A stretch of 64,000 nucleotides of DNA, taken from Hamiltosporidium tvaerminnensis. Taxonomy: Eukaryota > Microsporidia > Dubosqiidae. The notes under the pieces were generated by a model. It ran no database searches. It was not told the DNA's origin and saw only the letters and a program-made list of their open reading frames with translations. The stretch covers positions 1,289,501 through 1,353,500 of the forward strand of contig CM061247.1 of assembly GCA_022605425.2 (NCBI GenBank). The letters run 5' to 3'. Positions 1 to 12,000 of this stretch are shown here, piece after piece (position 1 is the first letter of the stretch; each line of letters begins with the position of its first letter). Both the position numbers and the translations under genes were made by a program.

Positions 1-3000
1 AATTCATGATGTAGTGAAATACTTCCTTAAGGGAACTTCTATTTTCTTTTACACAACAAGTTATTCCGAATGAAATAACAAAAGATAAAAATGTATCTTT
101 CGAAAGTAGATATTATATCATGATTGCGAAATTATTCACATTTGCTATTTGCCACGAAATTTTCTTGATATAAAAACATACACAGCATAAATTGCGAATG
201 AATGGTATAATTACTAAAAAAATATCATTCTTTTGTTTAAATATGTAAAAACAATCTCTTTCATGATATTACTCAGAACCAAGATAAATAATAAAGTGAT
301 AACTTGATAAAATAGTGTTTAAAACAGAAATTTAAATATCTCTTTGACAAATATTAAGATCTTGCAATTTTTTTTTAACAAAAAAGCACATATCTAAAAT
401 GACTTACTTATATTCATAAATCTTTAGTTAAAACAAATCTATGTATAAAATTTTAATTTGAAGAAATGAAGCTTTCTAAATATTTTTTTATTGTTTATAC
501 AGTTACTATTCCACAATGGAAATTAAATCAAAAAAATATAATTAACCTTATATCAGGCATAAATTTTTAATTAATCAAATTTAAAATAAAGTATGAAATT
601 TATTTCTATAAAATGTGGTTTCTACATTATAAACATTTATAAACTTAAAATTAAACTTTGTGTAGAATCAGTTCTATTTCCAAATTTTGTACCAATTTAT
701 TAAGAGAATAAGTAATTTTAATCTAGAACAATACAATTCACAACCAATTTCATTAAAGACATTGTTTTAATTGATATCACCTTCCATAAATAGATCTAAG
801 AATATCATAGAATAATCTAAATAAACAAATTTTCCTAATCCGGAAACAAATTTGTTCAAAAAAAAAGTATTTATAGAGCGAAAAAACCCAGAAATTATGA
901 AAAATTCAGAAGCAATATCTTCTTCTGAAATAGCAGAATAGAAAAATGGAACTGATGCTTATTAGATAGCTCTGTGCATCGGTATAAAAATTATTATAGA
1001 GCAAATAAAAGATAAATGTGGGGAGGGGGGTTTATTTTTAATGAAAACTCATTGGAACCGAAGTAAGAGAAGAAAATGAAAATAGGATATCTGTGCAGAA
1101 CAACAGAGATTATATTGTACTATTCGAAGTAGAAATGAAAATGGAGGAATGGTGTGAAATCGAAAGATTCAGTCGTATGGTTAAGCTAGAAATTTATCTT
1201 ACGAACCGAATAGACCTTGTGGCTCAAAAAAGTGTTGATTATTGTGCATTGTCAGAAATAGAATAAAAATGTAATGTAGGAAATAAAATTCGAAGAATAT
1301 AGAAAGCAAAATTTATAAAGTTAGAAGTTAGAACTTATGATGTTTTTAAACTATAGAAAAAAAGAAACTTCAAAAGAAGAATTTCGAAACAAAAATCAAC
1401 CCCCCTCCCCGCCAAAGAAATCTTGATCAGAAATAACAAAGAAAAATGAAATTTCTTGTCATATACGAAATTTATGATTCAAAATAAAAAAGAATAAGAC
1501 TTTAAGCGAAAGATAAAAATATTGATAACATTTAAAGCCGAAATTTTAACTAAATAAACGAAACAAATAAAAATGAAAATTTCTAAAGACTTTGATAGAT
1601 AAATTTGCACGTTCTACCTGGAATGAATATATTAAAACAAAAAAGAATTTCAAAATATGCCATACGATAGATAAAAGGATTATAGTCAGCTATAAAATAT
1701 TTTTAAAATATAATAAAATTGTACATAATGCTTAATCTATAAGAAATCTGTCGAATGGTGTGCAAAAGAACAAAACCACGAAAAATGATAGCTTTTAAAC
1801 TCAATTTAAATACGAAAATACCAAGATTAAGCAATGCCTTTGAAAGATTAGATTATTACACTAGTAACCTCTTCATGCTCTAAATTAAATCTAGAACATA
1901 TAAAACTTTGTGAAATTTATAAATCCAAAATAAATGTATAAGCAACAAAGAGATGATTTGATTTACATAATACATAATACTAAGCATATATACAACTATA
2001 AATTTTACTAATGATGACTTATAAGAATGCCTAGAAAATACGAAGAAGCTTTCACATTAATTTGTTATATTAAGCTATGTTTTTATTTTGACTTTATACT
2101 TATATTCCCTGAAAATTGAACTAGTTCTGAATTACTTTTTATGTCTAAAAGCCCCATAAATTCATACTTATCTTATCAATGACTCTGTTCTACATAGAAA
2201 ATTATTTCAATAAATAAATTTTTTATAAGAGAATTTTTCCTTAACTTTTATTTCTATTTATAGTTTCTTAGTAAACTTTTTACCTTTTGAAAAAAATGAC
2301 AAATTTATAAAAATTTTTTTCTAAGTTTTGTATCAAATGAATCAAAATTATATTCAATTTAAAAGCTTTAAAAAAGTAAAAGTAAGAATAAACCGTACCA
2401 GTCTCTAATAACACATTCAGAAATCTTTATTTATGTGTTTTATAAGACATAAGATGATTTGATCAATCAAAAATCAATATTTGATTTAAACTTAAGAAAA
2501 TAGCTATTTTTTCAATATCAAATATATTATATGTTTTTGCATAAAATACTCTTTATATTTGGTAAATCGATTCAGAATATTATTTCTTATAAAATAGAAA
2601 ATGAATTTTTAAAGAAAAAAAAGAACGAATACAAACGTATGAGTTAAGATTTTAGAGTATTTATAGTTGTATTCACATAATAGTTGTATTAGCAAAAACA
2701 AATACATAAATTAGCGTCATGAAATCAATTTTATGTTAAACTTAAATGCTTTCACAATAAATTTAGATTCATTCTTATTTATACTTAGATTCTATTTATT
2801 TAATATGTCTAAAATATGTTTAAATTTAAGAAACTGCGGATAAATTTGATAAAATTAGGAAAGAAATACTTTCCAGAGAGTCATAATTCAATAATAATCG
2901 TATACAATTCCCAGAATTGGAAATAAAAATATTATAAACCATTATCTGATCTCTTCCTATTAATTTCCAATTTTTTTATTCAAATTTTTATCAGGTTTTT

Positions 3001-4110
3001 CTGGTGCTTATTGTTTCAAAGCTGTAACCAAATATAAAATATATAAAAATTAGGTCATTTAACCGCAAAATATTAAGAAAATTATTTCATAAGCTTGAAT
3101 ATATAAGGTGTTATAGTTATCGAAAAAAATATATGTATACTTCAAAAATTTGTTTTAACACAAATACTCTATGATTCATATAAATCCGAAGCTATTTTAC
3201 ATATATTCGAAGATTATGGCTAAAATTAATATTGTGAGAAAAAAATACAGATTTAATCTATCTTTAAATTTACACTTATTTTAAAATATTTTCACATATT
3301 CATCTGAGATCATATCGAAAATCAAAAAAAATCTTTAATTTTACAAAAGTATTTTTAATGAACTCATAGTCATATCATATAAAATTTTTAGATAAAATAA
3401 GCGCTAAATTTTTTTACAAATCTATTTTTATCGTTGAAAATTGTAGTTCGAATTATTTATAAACTTATTGCATTTGATTAAAATTTAAATATGAAACAAT
3501 TTAAATAACTATTTTTCTTGTACAATTTTAGATCTATATCTGTAAAAGTAAAATTTTGTTGTTACATTACAATTCACGAGTTTTAGTTTTAAATTTCATT
3601 TTCTTTTCATAATATAATGCAATAAAAGTTTAATACAATTATTTTTCTGCCACTTTATAAACGATTCGAGTTTTTCATGTTCTATAGCTGGATGAAGGAA
3701 AAAAACGAAACTATAAGAAATTTCATTCTATCAAACAAATCGGCAAAAATAATACAATACATGAAGTCATTGAATTATAAGCATAAAAAATACAGAGAAG
3801 ATTCTAATAATATGAAAATATTGCCTAATATAGGTTATCTATAACAATACGTACAAATAATTACATCCTTTCTAAAATTCCCAGATTAAATTAAACAAAA
3901 GATTTTAAAACAAACAAAAAGAAATTTAAATCAAATTCAATACAAAATAAAGAAAAATTCTAAATTATTTTTTGAAATCATATTTTAGTATAAAACGAAC
4001 CTATGAAGATTATTTTCAATATATTTATGAACCATAAAAATTATCACTGTATAATATTTATAGTATAAAATATTTTTTGTATGAAATTTATTTAAATTCT
4101 AATATTTTTT
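1..4110. other. long AT-rich stretch without a recognisable gene
   Basis: No reading frame of useful length is open on either strand, and no CCC-plus-ATG start context is visible. The only structure I can support is an inverted repeat pair at 1018-1412, listed separately. The stretch ends at the target-site duplication of a 730-bp repeat. It may contain very old transposon remains that cannot be identified by eye. Confidence 0.6.
1018..1412. repeat. inverted-repeat pair, possible small MITE-like element
   Basis: A 22-nt arm at 1018-1039 and its reverse complement at 1391-1412 match at 20 of 22 positions. The core GGGGAGGGGGGTT / AACCCCCCTCCCC is perfect. Such G/C runs are exceptional in this AT-rich stretch, so chance pairing is unlikely. 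The 350 bp between the arms has no open frame. I do not see a clear target-site duplication outside the arms, so a transposon origin is inferred only. Confidence 0.4.
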
Positions 4111-4124
4111 ATTTAAAAAATCAG

Positions 4125-4843
4125 TGGTGGAGGGAGGATAACCACATAAAAAACTTTCTGCTTGGCAATGAGTGTGTGAAACTGGTGTGAGATCATTGTT
4201 TGGATTTTTGGTGGGAATACAACCCCACTAATTTCGGTTGTTCCATGGGAGTTGTTTGGGGGAGGTCTAGAAATGGGAAACTTTTTCTACGAATTTATTT
4301 GTAGTTTTTTATGTAACCAGATTGCAGACCGCAGCTGAACATGTAGGTAATTGCCATGTAAAAGCATGGAAACCTAGCCTTGCTCACTCGGGTTAGAAGA
4401 CTTAGCGCCTGGGAGATATAAAAATAAAAACCATTAAAAGCCGGGAGAGCTAAGTAGCAGGTTATACCTGTTGGTATGACATTGCACTGTCTAGGTGGAC
4501 CCCATGTAAATCTCTGAAATATATCTTAGCTAGAAGTTTATTGGGTTCAGAAAGTGTAGAGTAAGTGGGAATGCTGCATAGTCTTGGGGGAGCCCAGGGG
4601 GGGCTTCGGCCTTCGATCACACTCCATGCAACGGACATTAACGAACTCCGGGCAACTGCCTCGCCTATTAATTAGGTTCTACACACCTGGTAGATGAAAG
4701 GCTTTGGGACGTAGGTATCGCAGGGGTTACCGATGGAGTGTTGGGGTAGCAGTCATTTATGTTAAACCTAGAACTGCGTTTATGTCATAAAAACAAATAT
4801 AACACTTGCCACTATTTTAAAAAGATTGATACTTTTACATAAA
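4125..4843 (+). mobile_element. 730-bp repeat, copy A (non-autonomous element)
   Basis: This 719-bp unit is bounded by a perfect 14-bp direct repeat, ATTTAAAAAATCAG, at 4111-4124 and 4844-4857, which I read as a target-site duplication. It is clearly richer in G and C than its surroundings and near identical to the copies at 30436 and 33754. It has no conserved reading frame. It begins with a GTGGTGGAGGGAGG block and ends in an A/T-rich tail. A hairpin with a cUUCGg tetraloop lies in its second half near 4600. It sits directly upstream of a long retrotransposon copy, with about 50 bp between them. Confidence 0.8.
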
Positions 4844-4900
4844 ATTTAAAAAATCAGAGCAATAACATATTATTGCTTAATTTAATTGTAAAAATATTAA

Positions 4901-7900
4901 AAGAAACTAAAAAAATGGGTAGAAAGAAAAATGTTAGCAGCGAAATATCGAATAATACCAAAATAAAAGCTGCAAAGACGCTGATGAGGTGAAGAAGATT
5001 GATAGTAAGGTACAAAAATGTAAGCTACACCCACCGGCGATTTCCCTACTTTCCTCCTCCTACACAACAATAACACCTCCACCACCAAGCCAAACATGCA
5101 GTAAAATGCAAAATAGTGGGCTTGACACGTTACATTCGCCTAATACACCAGTTCCCTCTTCGGTTGAAGTCTCTGCGGGCGAGCCATCGTACGACATGAC
5201 AAGCCCCTGTACTCTAGCTATTCCGGAAGGTAACAGGCTAATGGCATTGCGGACGATATTCGATTCCGTAACAGCCGACTCGAAGGAATGGCCTCGAATT
5301 GTTTTTTTTGCAGTACAGACAAGGTTTGAAAGAATGCCAAGAAATGGCTGGACAGAGCTTCACAGGTACTATAATGAGAAATTCGGCTGCACTGAAACTC
5401 TCGAAGTGTTAAAAAAATTGGCACAAAGTGAGATGGGAAAGGAAGTAAAATCAGAAGAGAATGGATAGCGACGTAGAATCGCCACTTGTCTCGCTGATAC
5501 ATGCACTTTGACCGACACCACGGAGTACATAAACCTAAGAGATAAATTCTTGAGTAAAATCAAAGAAATCTCGGAGAACGAAATTGGAAAAGTGGTGGTC
5601 CGAACTAGAAAACATCCAAATGAATTGGTTGATAGTAAAGTTCTGGATCTCATTAATCGAGTAGTCGGTGAATATGCAGGAGCTCATGTACCTGAGTCAA
5701 TTACGGAAGCCGCGTATATCATGCAAGCTGCGCAGGTATGCTATGACGAGGCAACACGTAAAGAGAAGCCTAGATCCGCTTGGAAGGAAAACATAGAAAG
5801 TAAAATTTCTAAGTTGGTACTTTCCAAAGATCTTCTCGAGAAGGCTCGTAAGCAGGAAAAGCTCTCCACTTCGGAAACGAAGAGCCTTAAGAAAATCATG
5901 CGAGAGTTAGATTCAAACTTAAGCAGTGTAACTGATCTTTCTGAGGCTTTAGTTAAGAAGAATGAGTCTTTGAATGTGTACGAGAAAAAAATTACGATGC
6001 AGTAAAGTAGGAAGCAATTCCGAAAAGAGAATCGTATGTTTGAACTTTTCCGGGGTTGATTTTATCGTGGGTTATCTGAGCGTGTGGAATTCGAGCATGT
6101 GGTTAGTCGTGATGAAATCGTGAGTTTTTGGTCTATTTGTGGAACAAAAATGATGACACAGTCACGTATGATGATTATTTAATTCCATTCGTATCAGATA
6201 ATCATCCGACTACGTTTCCTTCACTTGATGAATTTGTAAATATCATTAATTGGCTCCCTAATTAAAAGCTGCTGGAATTGAAGGTATTTACAATTTTTTC
6301 ATTAAGAAACTTACAAATCTTCACAAATATCTTTATGATATTGTGAAAGTTTTATGTTTAGAAGGAAAAACTCAAGCTGATTGGTTTTACTGCGGGCTTA
6401 CGTATTTGATACCGAAAGGAATTCCACGAAGAGGCTCTGACTACAGGCCAATCACTTGTATGTCCAACCTCTATAAGTTAACGACAAAGTGTGTAACGTA
6501 AGTCGTTTAAATTGAAGTGGAAAGGCGAGGGTTACTTGCAGAGAACCAATTAGGGGCGGTAAGAGGTGTGCAGGGAGCGAAAGAGCAGGCTCTACTGAAT
6601 ATTGCCTTAAATAAAGAGTGTGGAAATAATCTAAAGGCAACATGGATTGATGTTAAAAAAGCTTATGATTCAATAGAACATGCTTATTTAACTCAATGCA
6701 TTGAAAACCTTAATTTACCTGATTGGATCCTGAAATTTATCAAGGTAATTATATCAAAATGGAAAATTGAAATATCGGTAGGGCTTGAAAAAATCATGAG
6801 CAAGAAGATTGAGAGAGGGATTCTACAAGGAGATAGTTTGTCACCATTGTTCTTTGTGTTGTGTATGGATCCATTAAGCCGAAAGCTTAATGAAAAATAC
6901 ACAAAAGTGACAGTACAAACAGATGCAGAATCCATTTTTACTAATCATCTCTTGTTTATTGATGATCTTAAGCTCCTTGCAAAAGACAGCTCCACATTGA
7001 GTGCTATGACAGACGAGGCAAAGTAATTTTCAGCGGTGATTAGGTTAGAGATTAACAAAGAGAAGTCAGCCACAAATGATAAGTGTTGTGAAGATACTGC
7101 TACTTTTCTAGAAGGTGTTAGTGTTTACAAATATTTAGGAATGATAGAAGATAGCAAAGGAATTCCAAAACTTAGCTCATTTGAAGAAGTACAGAGCAAA
7201 CTGATAGCAAGAGTTGAAAGACTTTGTCACACTAGATTAAATGCAAAAAATTTATTTTCTGCAATCAATCAACATGCGATATCGTTAATAAACTACCACA
7301 TAGTAGTACTTCGACTTGAACCGGCTGACTTCTCTAAGTTAGATGATGCAGTGCGTGCGGTGTTGGTAAAAAAATCAGATACATCTTCGCCAAGGATGTA
7401 AACAGTGTTTCTACCTTCCTATAACAGAACTTAGAAAATGCTTGCACCGTGTTGAGTTGCGAAGCGACCATATGCTTCTGTAACTCTTTGATTGTCTGGA
7501 AAAAAGTAAAGAAATATCGATAGAAGAGAGCAATTCTCAAGGACGAGAATAATAATAAAACCCATCTTGCACTAATAAAAGGCTTCTTAAAAGTAAAGTA
7601 AAGGTTAGTAGAAGAAGTCACTAAGAAAAGTTTAGAAGAAGCTCAACTTGCAAAACTATATAACGAAATAGAAAAACGAAAACTCCATTCAAAGTTATAT
7701 AATGCAAGAAAAAATGAGCTTGTGAGTGTTAGTGACTCTTCAAGATGGTTAAAGAGAATAAATATTAGGCCACGAAATGAAGCTGTGTTCTGCTATATCC
7801 AGGATAGAAATGTATTCTGGGGAGCAGATGGTATGTGTCAACATTACGGGAAGTCTGGTAAGACTGTGGATCATCTAGCAACTAGATGTGAAAAAATGCT

Positions 7901-8715
7901 AGGCCATGATTACATTAGACGGCATAATGAAGTGGTTAGATGCCCACACCTACTTCTCTCAAATAGATATAAGTTTAAGTCTTCAAAACGAATAAGGAGC
8001 CACTCAGTTCAAGAAATTCTTGATAATGAGTATGCAGAGATAAGAGTGGACACCAGAATAAAAACTGATGTTTAAATTCGGAATAACAGACCCGACATAT
8101 TTATTTTAGATAAGAAGAAGAATAAGATAACACTCATTGAAGTAGGAATCACTTCCCAAGATTCACTTCAAATAGTTGAAACTGAAAAACTTAGGAAGTA
8201 TGACCTGCTAGCCAATGAGTTAGGTCTTATTTATAACTGTAGTTTTGAGATAATCCCTTATGTGATGACCTGGGACGGTATTGTGACAAAATACCATAAA
8301 TCTCATCTTAAAAGACTAGAAATACCCATGAATGTAGAAGCATACATTCAGTCTATAGTACTTAAAAAGACAGTCGAAACTATTTCCTTTGATCGACGAA
8401 GAGGACTTGAGTCAGGACTAAATGCCGAAGAGAGCTGGGAGAGAGCGTCAATGGGTGTTATTATGAGATCAGAGATGCATGAGGAACCAATACCCCCTTT
8501 AAAAGAAGCGAAAACAGAGGAAGATGGTGCCAAAAATTTTAAACCAAAATATAAAGCCCCCTTTATTTTACAAGGAGGAACCACTTTAGAGGAACCGACC
8601 AATAACATAAATGAAGAGTCGGATTTGGAAGAAGAGACAAAAGTGGTTAAAGAGGTAGAAGAAAACATGTAAAAATGGTAAAAAATATTTTAACCCAGAA
8701 TTTTATTAAATAAAT
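4901..8715 (+). mobile_element. RLE-type non-LTR retrotransposon, near full-length copy 1 (dead)
   Basis: The copy starts just before an ATG at 4914, in the same context as the copy at 57912, and ends in the shared 3' tail (TTTTAACCCAG then TTATTAAATAA). It contains the order N-terminal region, reverse transcriptase, zinc knuckle and restriction-like endonuclease. The coding region is broken into at least six open pieces. A candidate 8-bp duplication, AAATATTA, lies at both edges, but in such AT-rich flanks it is weak support. Confidence 0.85.
4914..8672 (+). pseudogene. reverse transcriptase / restriction-like endonuclease polyprotein, broken
   Basis: The product would copy element RNA into DNA at a nicked chromosomal target (target-primed reverse transcription). 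RT motif A (DVKKAYDSI) is at about 6649, motif B (QGDSLSPL) near 6826 and the catalytic FIDD at 6955-6966. The zinc knuckle near 7836 has lost its second cysteine to tyrosine. The RHN motif and the RPD...IEV endonuclease core follow to about 8150. Open pieces lie at 4989-5468, 5508-6005, 6517-7026, 7036-7401, 7722-8075 and 8262-8672, separated by stops and frame breaks, so this copy cannot make protein. The family assignment rests on motif order known from R2, R4 and NeSL elements; I cannot place the clade. Confidence 0.85.
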
Positions 8716-8770
8716 ATTAGAATTTATAAGAAGATAAACTTTATTTAATTAAAATCTCAAAATAAAAAAT

Positions 8771-8905
8771 TTTTTAAGGGAAAAAAAAAAAAATTAAAAC
8801 TTTTTTTTTTTTTTTTTTTTTTTTATAAAAAAAATTTTTATTTTTTTTTTTTAAAATAAGATTAAAAAAAATTCTTTAAATATAAATAAAAAAAAAAAAA
8901 AAAAT
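8771..8905. repeat. homopolymeric A and T tracts
   Basis: Long runs of A and of T follow one another between the retrotransposon 3' end and the end of INO80. They may be real, or they may be a region where the assembly is unreliable. Confidence 0.6.
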
Positions 8906-9041
8906 TAATATTTAATTTATAAAAACCATTTTAATTTTAATATCTAATTTATAAAAATTATTCCTAATGCTTCTCTAACCCTGTCCTTTATATACCTACC
9001 TTATAACACCTCCTTCCTATATTATATCTAACACACTATCA

Positions 9042-12000
9042 CTACAAATATTTACCTTGAAATTCTCCTCCTTGAATAACCATCCGTTGTATCTCTCCTT
9101 TCTTCATAGCTCTTTCCATAATTCTTTCCTCTATCGTACCTTCAGTTATAAGCCTATAAACAGTAACATCTTTAGTCTGTCCTAACCTATGTGCTCTATC
9201 CATAGCTTGTTGGTCAACAGTAGGATTCCAATCACTATCATAAAATATGACAGTATCAGCGGCTGTCAAATTAATACCTAGGCCACCTGCACGTGTACTC
9301 AACAAAAATATAAAAATATCTTTACTCTGCCATTCTCTTACCATATCACGTCTGTCACGTATCTTACAACTACCATCTAATCTTAAATATGTGTAACCTT
9401 TCTTTATAAGGTATTCTTCCATTAAATCTATCATTTTTGTCATTTGAAAGTATAATAACACCCTATGACCTTCACCCTTTAATTTACTTAACATACCATC
9501 TAACACCCATAATTTACCACTGTCCGAAATAAAGGTATCAAGCTTAGGAACAGTAACATACTCCTTATAAAGAGAGGGTGTTAAGGATGAAGAGGGGGTG
9601 TTATTATAAGGGGTGTTGTATAAAGGGGTGTTAGGGTATAGTATGTTATCTAAGAGGGTGTTAGTATAAGTATTGTTATTTAAAGGGGTGTTATTAAACA
9701 GTATCTCATCTAACAGGGTGTTATTATAACTATTGTTGTTTAACACCCCTTTACATTTACTTATACTGCTAAGTAGGTCTTTTTCCTTATAGCTGTTTAC
9801 AGTGTTAAAATTACTAGTAATATTACTGTTAAATACTTTAGGAAATATAAAGTTATAGTCTTTATATTTACTTTTATATAAATCCTTTGTTGTTTTCATA
9901 GGCCATCTAATATCAAAATACCCTTTATTCTTACAAAAATACTTTAAATCTTCTTCCTTGTTAATTATAGAAGATTTAACCCTTTTAACACTAGTAGGGT
10001 TATCTAGTAGAGTATAAGGGGTGTTATTATTAAGACTTGTATTAGAGGTGTTATTCTTGAGGCATGCATTAGGGGTGTTATCTATAAGCCTTGTATTGGG
10101 GGTGTTATTATGCGTTGTACTAGGGGTGTTATTATTAAGATTTGTATTAGGGGTGTTATTAAGCCTTAAATAAGATGTGTTATCCATATAGACTAATATC
10201 AGAGGTGTTATTATTATGACTTGTATTAGGGGTGTTATCCATATGACTTGTATCAGAGGTGTTATCCATATAACTAATACTAAAAGTCTTATTCTCTTGT
10301 GAATAACACCCCCTTCTTTTCTCTTCAACAAATTCTCTTACAATTCTAGGAAGACACATTTCAATTCTACTAACACCTTTATCTACATACGGTCTTCCTA
10401 TAAAATAACACTTATTAAAATTAAAACCACTTTTTACTTCGGGTTTTTCAAATAAATTAGGATGGTTGCACACTTTTCTTAATTGCATAGCCATATTCAT
10501 TAGACAGTCCAAATCCTTGTTATCGTATTCTGTATTCAAACCAAATAAAGACACATCTAAGTTAGAAGTAACAGGGTGTAAAGTATTAGTACTGTTATTA
10601 ACACCCTCTTGTTCATAAGTACTGTTGTTAACACCCTTTATACCACTGTCCTTGACACCAACACCCTTTATACTATCTAATTTACTATCCTTATCATTAA
10701 CACCCCCTTCCACACCCCCTAAATCCCCCACATTATCTTCTGTGTTAAATCTACCTTCTAACACCCCTTTACTATACACCTTACTTAACACCCCTTTACT
10801 CTTAAAGCTATCTTCAATACCGTAATAAAGCATTCTTTGTCGGTACGAAAGCCGACAAAAAACATCTTTTTCAGTTTTAATACCCAACTCATCTTTTACA
10901 TCCTTTTTTTCTCTTCTAAGCATAAAAGGTTGTAAAATTAAATGTAATCGCTGTAAATGTGCCTTAGAAACAACTTTCTTAGATTCTGCACTGCTTTCTA
11001 TTTCTTTAGAAAACCAATCATTAAACTCATCATGAGAATCAAACAAAGTAGGCATTATAAAATGTAGAAGAGCCCATAATTCTTGCATAGAGTTTTGTAT
11101 AGGTGTACCTGTAAGTAGAAGTCTGTTTCTACATTTTATATTTAATAATACTTTCCATCTTAAACTTGTACTACTCTTTATTGCTTGTGCTTCGTCTAAT
11201 ATCATGTAATTCCATTTTACTTTGTTAAAATATTTTTCATCTGTCACTATTATTTGGTAACTTGTAACAACACAGTTAAAGGTATTTGTATGAAGATTAC
11301 TATTAGTGTTACTAAGAGGGTGATAAGTATTACTACTGTTATTAAAGGGGTGTTGTTTATCAGTACTCTTACTAAGAGGGTGATAAGTATTACTACTGTC
11401 ATTAACGGGGTGTTGTTTATCTGCACTGTTACTAAGAGGGTGTTGTTCATTAGTACTATTATTAACACCCTTACTACCCTTACTACCCTTATTATTCTTA
11501 TTACTGTTACTAACACCCTCACCACTCTTAATATTATTAACACCTCCTGCTGTTATTCCAATACCACTTTTATACCAATTTTTTCGTAGGGCTTTTCTTT
11601 CTAAAATAGAACCCCAATACGGTACAATTTTAAATGACGGTAAAAACTTTTCAAATTCCTGAAGCCAATTATGGAGGGTGGAAGCTGGTGTGACTATAAG
11701 AAAAGGACCTGTAATATTTTCTGTTTCGTATAAATATGCAAGAAAAGAAATTGCTTGTACTGTTTTGCCAAGTCCCATGTCATCAGCGAGTATACCGTTA
11801 ATTCCTTGGTCATATAAATTTGCTAACCAGTTTAATCCTTTTAATTGGTAATCTTTTAGTTTACATGTTAATATGTTTGGCTGTTGTAAAGATGTGTAAA
11901 GGGATTTTTTTGAGGTGCTGCTGTATTCTTGTGTTCTGGCTATTTCTTTGTCTGCTAATGATTTTGTATCAATAACGGGTATGTCAGTTGGTGTGTTGTT

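Noticed and set aside
4600-4680. HDV-like self-cleaving ribozyme in the 730-bp element (GGGCAAC and nearby G/C-rich pieces)
   Set aside because: I could not lay out the nested double pseudoknot with a proper P1 at the 5' end and a CNRA strand; only a simple UUCG hairpin is supported.
8348-8668. Minus-strand frame of 106 codons in retrotransposon copy 1
   Set aside because: It is a shadow of the C-terminal region of the element polyprotein on the other strand.
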